Positions 12,501 to 24,900 of a stretch of DNA of 64,000 nucleotides are shown here, piece by piece (positions within the stretch are counted from its first letter, which is position 1; each line of letters opens with the position of its first letter). The notes beneath the pieces were generated by a model. The model had not been told where the DNA came from and ran no database searches. It saw only the letters and a list, made by a program, of their open reading frames with translations. The stretch comes from Lutraria lutraria (taxonomy: Eukaryota > Mollusca > Bivalvia > Venerida > Mactridae): contig OZ026843.1 of assembly GCA_964023205.1 (NCBI GenBank), positions 2,217,029 through 2,281,028 of the forward strand, written 5' to 3'. The position numbers were made by a program, and so were the translations under genes.

Positions 12501-12935
12501 AGGCGTTCATATATACCAGTTATTAGCGTTGAGAGGCGTTCATGTTCCAGTTATTAGCGTTGATAGGCGTTCATATATACCAGTTATTAGCGTTGAGAGG
12601 CGTTCATGTTCCAGTTATTAGCGTTGATAGGCGTTCATGTATACCAGTTATTAGCGTTGATAGGCGTTCATATATACCAGTTATTAGCGTTGATAGGCGT
12701 TCATATATACCAGTTATTAGCGTTGATAGGCGTTCATGTATACCAGTTATTAGCGTTGAGAGGCGTTCATGTATACCAGTTATTAGCGTTGAGAGGCGTT
12801 CAAATACCAGTTAATAGCGTTGATAGGCGTTCATATATACCAGTTATTAGCGTTGAGAGGCGTTCATGTTCCAGTTATTAGCGTTGATAGGCGTTCATAT
12901 ATACCAGTTATAAGCGTTGACAGGCGTTAATATGC
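9550..12935. repeat. Large minisatellite, 28-33-bp units, about 105-110 copies, with higher-order structure
   Basis: The core is GTTGAGAGGCGTTCAT...CCAGTTATTAGC. The left third is dominated by 28/30-bp units carrying GGCC or GACC before AGTTATTAGC. The right two thirds mix 31-bp units (CATGTTCCAG) and 33-bp units (CATATATACCAG or CATGTATACCAG). A 227-bp higher-order block (two 31-mers plus five 33-mers) recurs almost unchanged, for example from 10,920 and from 11,506. Because 33 bp is 11 codons, long open frames arise automatically; they start in different frames and show no gene-like composition, so I do not call protein genes. Confidence 0.96.
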
Positions 12936-13625
12936 TGATCTTTTCCTTGAAATAGTTTAGCACTCTTGTTGACAGTTTTTGAATGAGTTCATAATTCTTG
13001 TTGACTGCTTTGCGAAAGGTTAATATTCTGGTTGTCCGATTCGAGTAGAGATCAACATTTCGATTGTCCTATTTCAGAATAGGGCCAATTCATGTTCGTT
13101 TGGGAGAGGTTTGTTATCATTCCGTTTGTTCCTTTTGAGAGAGGTTAATACCCTAACTGTGCGCAGTTTAGGGAGGGATGTATTTTCAGAATGTATGTTT
13201 TGGGATGAAATGATAGTAGAGATTCACTCCATAAACAGTTTCCGACTGATCACATTATCGAAGGTTCTATCCTAATTAGTACACTTAGAGTTTTTCACAG
13301 CATAAAAAGTACACTTCCATAAGTAAGCAAATGAGACAAATACATGTATTAAAATATTTTTCTCGAAATTTTCCTTCGGCACTAGGTGTGATTCCTATAC
13401 AAAAGTTAAACATTTATTTGTAAACCCAAACTACGAAACATTCCATTAACCTGTCTTTGCCACAAACCTTCAAATCTTGACAACTGGCTATATTAGGATG
13501 TATGATATCTGTCGTTTATAGTCTTCGTGTTTTATTTGTTTTAACTGAATACATTAAATGAAATGACACACTTAAAGGACATCATTTATTTCTGTTGTCT
13601 TATTGACTAACTCCATCCGGACCCG
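12936..13625. other. Gene-free spacer beside the minisatellite
   Basis: No exon or structural element recognised. Confidence 0.4.
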
Positions 13626-13710
13626 GCTCCATGGTCGAATGGTTAAGGTCGCTGACTACAAATAACTGTAACCTCTCACTGATAGAGGGTCGTGGGTTCA
13701 AGGCGAGAGG
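13626..13710 (+). mobile_element. tRNA-headed SINE head, plus strand
   Basis: The A box TGGTCGAATGGTTAAGG and B box GGGTTCAAGG are spaced as in the 8 kb SINE, and the shared segment GGTCGCTGACT...AACTGTAACCTCTCACT shows kinship. The sequence after 13,710 differs from the 8 kb copy, so this is another subfamily or a chimeric insertion; the 3' limit is unclear (up to about 13,960). Confidence 0.65.
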
Positions 13711-15633
13711 CGTGTTTCATTCGGTCCGGGGCGACAATTGCAAGTCTGTCAAATTCGGACTTAATAATCCGAAACTTTGTCTTAGCTTGAATAAACGTTC
13801 ATCAAATATGATTTATTTACCTGTTGGTCTGTCCATTCCAATACTATGGTCATTTCAGGGCCGCACCAGTGTGAGGGGAGATAAGAAACAGGAGAACCGG
13901 GCATTTCTATCCGTCCTACTCTTATTTCAAATAGTTTCTGGTTCTTTATCGTACTCGGTGTAAAACACCGATACACACCTAGCCCGTTTCCACTGGTTTT
14001 CTTAACACAGTACTTGGCTCGGTAGTTGGGATGGTGACACTGAAAAAGCGTCCCTGAAAACCCGGAGCCTTCATTTCAGTAGTACTAGACCACGGATCGC
14101 TCTCCACCTTGTATGAATACACACATCCAGATGTACGGATGGTATTTAGAGATACGAAACTCGGTCTTAGTGGATATGTTATTCGTGTAAATTAAGTATG
14201 GTTGAGTAAATGTGACATAATGCTATAAAATGCCGGTAATATCGTAATAAATGTCTATGTGTGTAAAATAATGGTTGCTGGTAACATGACCACCAATCCT
14301 TGTAGAATATATAGAACGAAGATAGAAGTACGCTGGCGTATTTGTGACATCACTCCTACCTTGAAATAAACAGTGTTAGTTATATTTATGACACATTATG
14401 CATAAATCTGTGAATGGAATCTGATAAATATTCCTGTTATCTCATACGATATCCTACTCGTATTATATTTGTTTATAATAATAAGTAATGTGTGAGACTT
14501 GAGGCGTATCTAATTAATATTGAATACATTTTTGTACAACATGAAGTGTCACGTATAGTCTCTGTAATCACTTCGTCACGTTTGTAATTAGGAAAAATGG
14601 ACATGAAAATAAGTACACTGATAAAATATAACATAATCCCGGCTGAGCCAATTATACAAAGTAAGCAGAAAATACCGAATTAAGAGAAAATGAATGCGTG
14701 CCCATTTTATTAGTTATAATTTAAGACCGGTAAAGAAGTTAATATTAGAAGTAACCTGTATAAAGGCTTACACCTGGGGGCTTTTATGTTTTTTTTTCTG
14801 TTATTTTGAGTTGTCAACAGAACAGAACAGAGTATTTATTAATTGACTTAAGCGTTGAGCTCATCGTCATAATCATATATATACAACATACAGTAATACA
14901 CAAACACATGCATACAACAAATGACAAAATACAATAGTACATATTTAAGAGGGCAAAAATAAGATAGTGGTAAATAGACATTTCATAATAATTATATTAT
15001 AATGATAATTCGTAGCAAATAAAGTTCAAGTTGATAAAAGAGAAAGGTTATAAGTAGTTTTGGAGCAAATAACATAGTATGCAGAAATATAGAATTTCAT
15101 AAAAGAATTTCCTCTTAACCATCATTACACGTGAATAATAAAGACCTTTACCAGATACATTGATTAGTATTGAATAAAATACTAACAATTCACATATGTG
15201 TTTCTTAATGACAAAGCGTGTTTAATATATTTAGCTAAGTTAATAAGTATAGCTTTATTTTCAGTACTAATCAACTCCATAAATTTATACATTGTCAACG
15301 TTAGGCCTGAGAATGCTCGAGCGTGTCAAGTTAGACGATATATCCGAGACAGTGGGTGTAAACTTTATTGCATGTGGCATTTTATAGAAATCCTATTTTG
15401 CTTTGTTATTGTGATGATATATTGGACCAAACACACACAGATAAAATGTTCGCCAGATTGTTCATCGTTTAATTTGAAAAACAATGTAATGGCAAAAACA
15501 GTGTATGTGCTTCTGCAGTAAAACTCTAAGAGTTACTTCCCTTTAACATAATCTCGTTTCTAAGTAGAGGTAGGTTTCTGGATTTGAACATTGAGAATAA
15601 TTATTATTTACCGTTGTTTATTTCTTTTTCCAG
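13711..15633. other. Spacer or 5' intron of the Ig receptor gene
   Basis: The next exon begins inside a signal peptide, so a Met-bearing exon ending in phase 1 should lie here or further left. I could not find a convincing one. Confidence 0.35.
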
Positions 15634-15906
15634 GACTGTTATTACTAACTCAGGGTATTTCGGCGTTAGATGTTGAAGTCGGCCAGGAAGCTATCTTAAG
15701 ATGTCCATTGACAGTTGAATTTCCGGAATGGACCGGTCCATCGAATTTAGCCTCACCATTAACGAATGCTTCTGTTATAAATGAAGCCGGCTTTGAATGG
15801 TCCAATAACACCGACCTGAAGATATTAAATGTTCAAACCTTCCATACAGGAGAATACAAATGCTCTGATGGTAGTACAGAAGGTGTAGTTCAACTAAATG
15901 TTCTGT
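15634..15906 (+). CDS. Ig receptor exon: end of signal peptide and Ig1
   Basis: Acceptor TTTTTCCAG, donor GTAAGT, phase 1 to phase 1. Encodes LLLLTQGISA then a V-type Ig domain with ILRCPL, EWTGP and the F-strand HTGEYKC. The frame is open upstream of the acceptor but has no ATG in reach, so an upstream Met exon is required. Confidence 0.85.
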
Positions 15907-18900
15907 GTAAGTATAACAATAAATAAGAAAACTTAGTCTTATTACACATTTATTGACTTTTGACATCGCTCCGGCTTCTTGCCGGCCGTGTTTATTTGTA
16001 TTCATTTTTCTAGACGAATTTTAGTCATGAGTACAAGTTTATTCTAGTTCTTTGTGAGTATATAGTATAGTGTCTATTACTAGTTTGGGTAATCCTGGTC
16101 ATTTGATTGGTTAATGGTGATGACTGAATCTATTAATAGTTGATAGGTAAGTAAATCATGCAGCCATTGCTCTGTGGTATTGACCTAGATAAGTTGTAGT
16201 GTGACATAATATCTGAAATCCTATTTGAAGTTCAATGTGGTTGTATCATAGCAGATTATGGTGAATTTGTTAACATTTAGGGTTTATTCTATTTGATTGG
16301 TGTAGGGTATGATATTACCATATGCTTGTGAACTATATACATGAATTATTCATTTGTCAAATACTCATGATTGTCAATATTTGTGTATTACTCATATCAT
16401 GTAAATATGTTATACTCTCCATAATTGAGGATTAAATAAAATATACAGTCATTATCCTTTAAGAAAAAAGCGACTTCATACAAAAAACATAAACCAATAT
16501 GCTTCTTGTATTTCGTCTATCATTACGTTGTGTTATAGTTTTTCTTGTTCTTTCTTAGTTAAAGTGAATTTCAAATTAATCATTTTTGATACAAACGTAC
16601 ATGTACTTGTACATTTACTAGAAATGGTGATTCAAATAACCAGACTTACGACTGACTAACTTTCACATATTCTTTTTTGAAAAGTACACACTGATTTAAT
16701 TGTTCAAAGTTGATCACGTGTGAAGACCTTAAATAAACAATGTATTCAATAACTTCAGCCTACACTGTCTCTGTTGACATCTTAAACACTGTCGGAGAAC
16801 CATTAGCTGAGACACTTAAAGTCACTGATGGCGATGATCTGACCGTGATGTGTCAAGTGACTGGTGGGAACCCAGCCCCTACAGTCACCTTCCGGTGGCT
16901 TGAAAACTCAGAAGGACTTCCTGATGTTAGTAATGCTATAGTAATCCAAGAACTAGTAAATAATACATACATAGGTAAGTATATGTTTGTGTGAATAGAT
17001 ATCAAGTTAATGATAATACTTAATTAACAAGTGTTTGTTTAAACTCTGGTTGACATCACTGATCCTTTGCTTGCTTGCGTGTGTGTTTGTTTGAGTTTTA
17101 CGCCCCTTTAAACAGCCAGAGTCATATGAGGCGAACAGTTCACCTAACCATCGTTCCTGGGAAGAACCAGTACAAGACTCCCATCCTCCGTAAGCAACTG
17201 CCTACTTTCTCACATAAAGAGACATGCTCGGTAGCAGTGCCTTTGGTTGTTAATTTTTAAGACTTTATATACTAACTTTAAATCGATTTTGTTGTCTGTT
17301 AAAAGTGATATTCTGATCAAAATGGCAAAATAATTTGATAAATGGAATTAGCATGTAGGAGAAAGCTGCAATGTAAACAAAACCGTACATACGTAGGTGT
17401 GTGGAGCTCATATACGTTGTACGCGTCTAACAGATAAATGGGATGTTCTCTGTGAAATGTTTGCGTTTCCATTAGTGTTAATGTGTGCAATTTCTGCATC
17501 CAGTGAACATTCAATGGTGTTATCAGCAGAACCTGTAAAGACGGCATTGTTAGTTATACGAGGAGGAACTTCATCACTATATATTTAAGCACCCACATCT
17601 GTTACGGCTCGACACACCTAATGCATACCAAGAATGATCCCTTATGAAACCGCCGGATCGACAAAAAAGATGGTCCCTGGATGTGTTGGCCTCGGGTAAC
17701 CAGTTCTGATATATGTTTCCTTTCATGTATTTCAGTGAATGCCAGTGTAACGTTTACAGCGAGTCAGTCGATTGACATAACACATCTGTATTGTACAGCA
17801 TCGTTTGGTGATGATAAAAATGACACAGAAACCTCAGCTACTCTCTATGTATTGTGTAAGCATTTACTTCACTACGAGTGTATTTAGTATCAAAGCTACA
17901 AGTTTCTTTACATGTATTTACATTATCTCTGTTGTCGGTAATTCATCTGAGCAACTATATATGTAAATTAGATTATTTTCATTTTCCAAATTTCTGAATA
18001 AATCTCTAGATGGCTAGTAAGGCTCTAACCGAACACGCGTCTAAATCATGCATATCACGTTATATCGAGAGGCACAAACTGTAGGTTTCACTGGATGTTT
18101 AAAGTTGCAATAAAGCCAAGGTCATTTGGCAACTTCAAATCTTTAACGATAAAAGGAGACTCCGGGCATATACATGGGCTGAACCAGCAACTTCCTTGAC
18201 AGCTTCTTCGGGTGAGATTTGAACTCACAGCGATGAGTGCCAAATGATTACTAGTCAATGACAATACACGCTCGATCACGGAGACCCAAAAAGTAAATCA
18301 AGCATCATGCACTGTCGTACAGTATCTTTTGGCTGCTCCCCCTAACTTGACCAAACAAACCCTCTTATCCAGTGAGTAACTTGGTACTTTAAAATGTTAA
18401 ATAAATTGAGGAATATGAAGCAACGAACTTAATTCATGATCGATTATGATTCGGGTAACTGTCAAGATAACAAATGTGAATTGAAGAATACGGAACACTG
18501 ATTGACAACTTGTATATTTATTGATACAATGCAACCTCCATACAACAGCCACCAATAGGAAGAACAAACATGGCTATTGTAAGGAGGTGGCTGTTGTTGA
18601 GAGAGTTAAAATAGAGTACACATCAATTTCGGTTGCTATTATACTGGATATAACAGGGAAGTGGCTGTTGTTCGGGGATGACCGTTACACTGTGTATTCG
18701 TGGTACAAATCAGTTCTCATGTTTTACCACATGCAATAAATTGTTGAACACATTATATATTTTTTACATATTTCAGACATTTTAAAAACAACCAAAAGAA
18801 CCATACTTAACAACCTTTAAGTATTTTCTATTTTGTGACATTAACGATTTGTCTATAGATAATATTTTCCTTTGTTTAAGAAGCAAAGAATGCAATAAGT

Positions 18901-21900
18901 TAAATATCTTTTTTTCTTTCTAGTTCCTCCTTTAGTGTCCAAACACGGTGTGAATCAATATCCAAAATGGAATACAAAAACAATTCAAATGAACTGCGAT
19001 GGTTCGAGCAAACCAGGAGTAACATTTCAATGGATGGCTGGAGATCAATATCTTTCTAATACGACGTTAACCTACCAAGAAACCTATGCTTGTATTCAGG
19101 TTTGGTAATTTATACACTGTTGATTGATGCTTAATTAATTAAGTTTTTGATTACCTAAGTGATAATATTATTTTGTCTCTGTTGTACCAACTGTCACGAC
19201 GCTCACACTACAATGTTGGCGTGTTTAATACATTCGTTTAAGCACAGCAGAGACGCAGTCACATCTCAGAAAACGCCGTACATAGTCCTTGCAAACGAAT
19301 ACGACAATCATAGCGTTCGCACAGCTTGGCGTTCTGTGCAACACTGCATTGCTGCGGCGATGCTTTCGATCGTACTGCGCGCACCACGGCGTTCTGCATT
19401 TTTCTTGGACGCAGTAGGGTCGCCGTGTGAACGTAGCCCTTATCAACATGACAGTTGTTTTTTTATGTTAAACTAAATGCATTTATCCTCAAAAACGCAC
19501 GCATATCCTCACACAACCTTGCAATGCAAAATCACAGAAAATCGTTTAAAAATGTTACAAGAATAGGATTTTTTAAAAAGTCATCTAATATGCTTCTACT
19601 ACATTTGTTCAGGATCCAGACAAGGCTTACCTTCAACTTTGTAAATCTAACATCACAATAAGTGATGTGAAGAAAGAAGATAATGGTGTTGACCTTAAAT
19701 GTGTATATATATTCGAAGGTGCAGAATATCTCACGACTGATGTCTACACCATAGATTTACCATGTAAGTTAGAAAAATATAAGACCGGTCATTATTCTAA
19801 TTCGCATACAAGAAAACCAAAGACCTTTGTACATTACATTATTTTATATAGTAAGTATTGGCTAATGTATGTAGAAGAAAATATCTGGCTGTGGTTTTGC
19901 TATTTATTTACTAAACAAAAAATGACAGATTAGATTTGTCACTGGCTGTACTTAAAAGCTTAAAACTTAACGCGCGTATAATATACCTTTGCATATTCGC
20001 ATTAAAAGTAATGTTATACTTCGAATTTGTTACAATAAATTAATTTCTCCATAAATCAAAATCTTCATTTTTTACCATGACTTATATTTGTAGTTCCACC
20101 GACTGCGGTCTCCGTGTCAGGCAATGTTACTGCAGCAGTGGGAACTTCAGATGAAGCAACAATCACACTCACTTGTTCGAGTGATACTGGTAACCCTGCT
20201 CCTTCCCTAAAATGGTACAAGGGAAATAAGTTAGGAGAATTCATAAATACGTCTGAATATGCAGTCAATGAGATGCCTGATGAATTTAATGGGATGAATG
20301 TTACACAAACTATTGAGATTAAAGTTGATAGAACTATGGATGGAAGTCAAATAACTTGCTGTGTTGAAGCAAATGATGTTTGTGACAGCGTAACACTGGA
20401 TATAAGCTGTAAGTATATTAACATTGCTGTATTTGAATGGTTGTTTTAATACTAACAACATGATATGAGGAAAGATAAGCAATGTGCATTGAACACAGAC
20501 AATATCAATAGAATAACTCACAAAACACACTGTACGTACATGACCGACATCAATCTTATATTATCCCAATAGAACATTATGTAATATTCCTCATCCCCCG
20601 TTGTCAGACGAAATCGAAACTTTGCCATCCGCCTCCCCAAATCTGAAATTGCTTCCAACGGGCTAGCAGATTCATAACAATGTTCGCTAACAAAACGTTA
20701 GTATCATTCATATCTTATTAATTTGAATAGAAGTATACATGTACGTGTGTTGACAAATAAAAACTTACCAGTAAAACCTTAGGCAATAAAAACAGGAGTT
20801 TCCAGATTCCGAAAAATAAATGATACATCAGTAATAATATTTTATATACATGCACCTTATGTTTCAGATCCACCTGAAATCCTTGCCCCACAGTTGTCAG
20901 AATACCGCGCGTATGTCGGGGATAGCGTCACCATACCTTGTATTGTAGACAGTAAACCAGCCTCAGTACTTACCTGGTCCAAACTTGAAGAGACAGATTC
21001 AACACTTATCAGTAATAACACTGATAATATGAGCAATACGATGCTTCTTGGGGTAAATATTCGCCTCTCAGTTCCATTACTCGTATATTAGCACGGAATT
21101 CATTTTAGATTTGAAGGTCTGCGCAAAGAAGTCGACTTTCTAGCACATGAAATTTCTTGGCAAAATGCTCTATACTTACTATTCAGATCAGGTCTATCCC
21201 TATTAATTTCCTTAGATTTTCGTTCTTATTCTCTGGTTTATATGATTGTTGTTCCTGATCTTTAGCTAACTCTTCCAATCTTGTGGTGATCCTAGATAGT
21301 TCAATGTTTTCATCATTGTGTGATGATGCCGGCAGCTGTTTCACCTGGATTTACATTTCTTAATATTTATTTGATGTTCAGTTTATGTTTGTGGGTATTT
21401 GGAACACCCCCTTGTCATCATTATGTTCATTTGATTCATATTTTTTCACTAAAACTCTTAATGCCTTAAAATCTCTGTAGTTTGTATGTATGAACAATAT
21501 GTCACACAATATGATAGCTTTAAATACTCGTATATAGTTTAAACCATTCCTGTGTCAATTTTACTATCGCGCGTTTGTTAATTATACTTGTGTATTTTAA
21601 CGTATGTACATACATTATAATGTATTCGTTTTGACATGGGCTTCCAGGTGCTATGTTCTCAGTGTGACATGCAATCATTGATGTTACCAGGTCATTATGA
21701 GATAATAACGTGTTTTAGTACTCACTGTCATAAAATATAAGTGCATCTCATTCACTCAAACTTAAAAAAAGTTACACCCCCCTATTTATTGTCTGTAAGA
21801 AATATGTTGGCGTACTTCTCATTGATGTTGTATCACACCTAAACAATGTTATATTATTGTATTATCTTACTATTGTATAGCTTAATAATATTGACAAGAA

Positions 21901-24900
21901 CATGTCTGGTCAGTACGAGTGTCGAGCCTGGTTGGAAAGTCTAGGTCTACAAACTGCTGTTTTCAAAACGACGAGGTTAAACGTTTTTGGTAAGAATTTG
22001 GTACTCATATTATGTAAGTCTTAAGTTATTATCAGGTAGATGATAAATATTAATAATTACTCTAACTGCTATTCGGGATGCAGTACGTCCCTGTAGAATT
22101 CAGGTAAAGCCAAATTCTATTTTTGTAAGGAAACAAAAACTACATGACAAGTCCAATGATTAACTATCTTATGCTGAATAATTTCATCTATGTGAGTGAC
22201 ATAAATCTTGATTAGTGTGCTATTATTAAATTTCTTTACTGGATAACACTCATCATAACAGTTTCAAATTGGAAAAGACATATTTATTAATAGACTTTGA
22301 TACCAACTGCAGAAATTCATGAAATAGATTGTAGTAAAGTATGTCTAAAATTAACTAATTACCATTTAATACGATCATACATTACATACGTAGTTACAGA
22401 TATAGCTGCATTTCATTTCTAGCTTCTGAAATCATTTTATTAAGCTCATGACCAAATTTTTGAACTTTTTCCATTGTTGACAATGGCTTCGTCGTGATTT
22501 AACCATACGAAAACTTCTTCATTTCTAAAAATTGCTTTGTATTTTACGTTGATAATTAACGTTCTGAGATATTCTCCCAAAAATCTTTATTTGTGTGTAA
22601 AACAGAAACAATTCGATCTGTAAGAAAGAATTTACTTAATGTTTACAGAAAATATTTTGTATAATTATTAAAACGAAAGAAAGTGCAACAGCTTTGTTGA
22701 TCTATTTTCTCTTGCAGACGTTCCACCATTCCCATTAATGATGATACATTTCTTATCAAACGGTTACCCCAGGGTAACCATAACCACTGATGACAAGTCA
22801 CCGACCATCCCTAGGAAATTCTACATTCAATACAGAAAACTGTCTGGAATCTGGCTAGAAATCTCGAAACCTTTTAGAGATACCTTACCAGGTCAGGGTG
22901 AAACTAATTATCAGTACGACTTCAGCTCATTTGAAGTTCAACCTGACACAAAGTATGAAATACGTGTCAAGTCGGAGGACCAATTAGGACTTGCTGCATA
23001 TTCTAGCACTCAGTCATTTACAACAAATGGTGAGGGACAAATTTAGGATACTTTCTATTGCTTTAAACTTAAGATACGGGGTTTGACAAAGAGTAAAACT
23101 AAGTTGTTATAAAGTTACATTTCATTCCCAGTGTGAATAACCCAGATGACGTTACGAATGGATATTGCGGAAAGAACTTTTTCAGGAAGCCAGGAGAAGA
23201 GAAACTGTAATTTTTTTATGCCGATTGCAATTTTCAAGACACATAGCACATGCTTAGCGAAGAAGACAACTCATTGAATACAAAGAAAGACAACTTTATG
23301 TTGAATATAAACATTTCCGGCTTAGCATGCGCTATGTGTCGTGAAAACTGAAATCGTTATAAAATACTTACAGCTTCCTTTTCCCTGGCGTCGTGCAAAA
23401 AATGCTTCCCGCATCACCTATTTATGACGTCAAAAGTCACGTGGGTTATCCGCGCTGATTCCACATTATATGGAAACGACTAAATGAAATCATCGTTTTT
23501 ATTTTCTTTATTAATGCCAATATGGAATTGAATCTCATGAAAAATACTTTCATATTAACAGACCAAGTTGGATATTGTTCAAATAATCATTATTTATGAC
23601 TCTCCTTCAGGTCAAAGGGTGGTTGATGACGATGCAGTATCCAAAACAGAATTCAGGAATGCCATTTTATTATCTGTCTTTGTCACAGCTGCTGTCTTCC
23701 TCATCATCATAATCATCATTGTTTGTGCAATAAAGAAAGGAAAATGTAAGTTGACCTTTCATACAATTATTTGGCGTTTGTACCTGGCTTATAATTTGAT
23801 CAAACATGATGTTTGTACCCGGCTTTTAATTTGATCGAACATGGTGTGAATCGGGTATTACACATATTGGGGGCGTTTTCATTTGGGAAACACTGGATAA
23901 GTGTTTACGACGTGTAGTTCTATAAATAAGGATATTAGGCATGCGCAAATGAAATCTCAACTAAACGATATTTCTGCCCTCGGGTCAAGAGTCACACGAA
24001 AAAATGGCCGTCGTTACCTGTTTTGTACCAATAAACGTTTACAAATAAGTGTATGACTGGTCCTTTAAAACAGTTTACTTTGGAAAAAAAATACTTACGG
24101 AGTGTTTTCCGCCATCTTTAAACTCGACTCACCCTAGGTCGGCGCGGGGTTTACAAGAGACAGAAGAGGTCAAATGACACCACTCGAGTCGTTACTCGCG
24201 CTGTTCGATTGGAAAACTCTCGGCACGAGTCGATACCCGAGCTCCAAAGGAAAACGTTCAATTGTATTTTTTTGTCTTAAACGATGCCTCACAAGCATTA
24301 ATGAAAATAATAACCTTACAATGTCTTCCTACTAATATATCATCAGTCAATCATTTACAGTTGGCAATATTCCAGTAAGCCGATTATTCTAACAATTAGT
24401 CGTGTAGTGAAGTGGTCTGTCAGAATGTTATTGTTGTAGACATTTCCAGTTCATGAGTTTACTGTTCACATTATGTACCTGTGTTAATATTACAACCCTT
24501 TAACAATGCCACCTTTTTCACTTTTTGGTCCACAGCAACTGATTCACCAAGATAACTCTTTTATGGACGGGATGTCGCTTCATGTTCTTTAATGATTGCT
24601 TTGAAATTATTTTGAAAAATAGGTCTAGTGATGTGTATTATAAATTTTTAACCGATATTTATTCACACATACCTTTTATAATTATACTCGTAATATAAAT
24701 GAAATATTATAATATTCTAGGTCATTCATCGAGCAGTAAATCGTAAGTCAATTGTTGTTATCTTCTTTTTATATGCTTTCATGACAAATAAATTTAATTA
24801 AGATTAATTAGACCAAACACTTGTGCTTAAATACATACGATCTATTTCTTCATAGCGTTTCATAAACATAAGAATTACAAAATGATAACAATGCAGAAAC

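Noticed and set aside
10125..12881. Many 80-124 codon open frames encoding repeats such as ISVDRRSYIPV
   Set aside because: They follow from 33-bp tandem units (11 codons) without stops, occur in several overlapping frames and break whenever a 31-bp unit occurs. No start context, splice pattern or composition of a real protein.
4068..12935. CRISPR array as an explanation of the regular repeats
   Set aside because: Units are contiguous with no unique spacers, and the surroundings are a eukaryotic genome.
15591..15633. Extension of Ig receptor exon 1 upstream to 15,591 as its start
   Set aside because: The codon there is TTG, not ATG, and the pyrimidine tract plus CAG just before 15,634 is a good splice acceptor, so a separate Met exon is expected.
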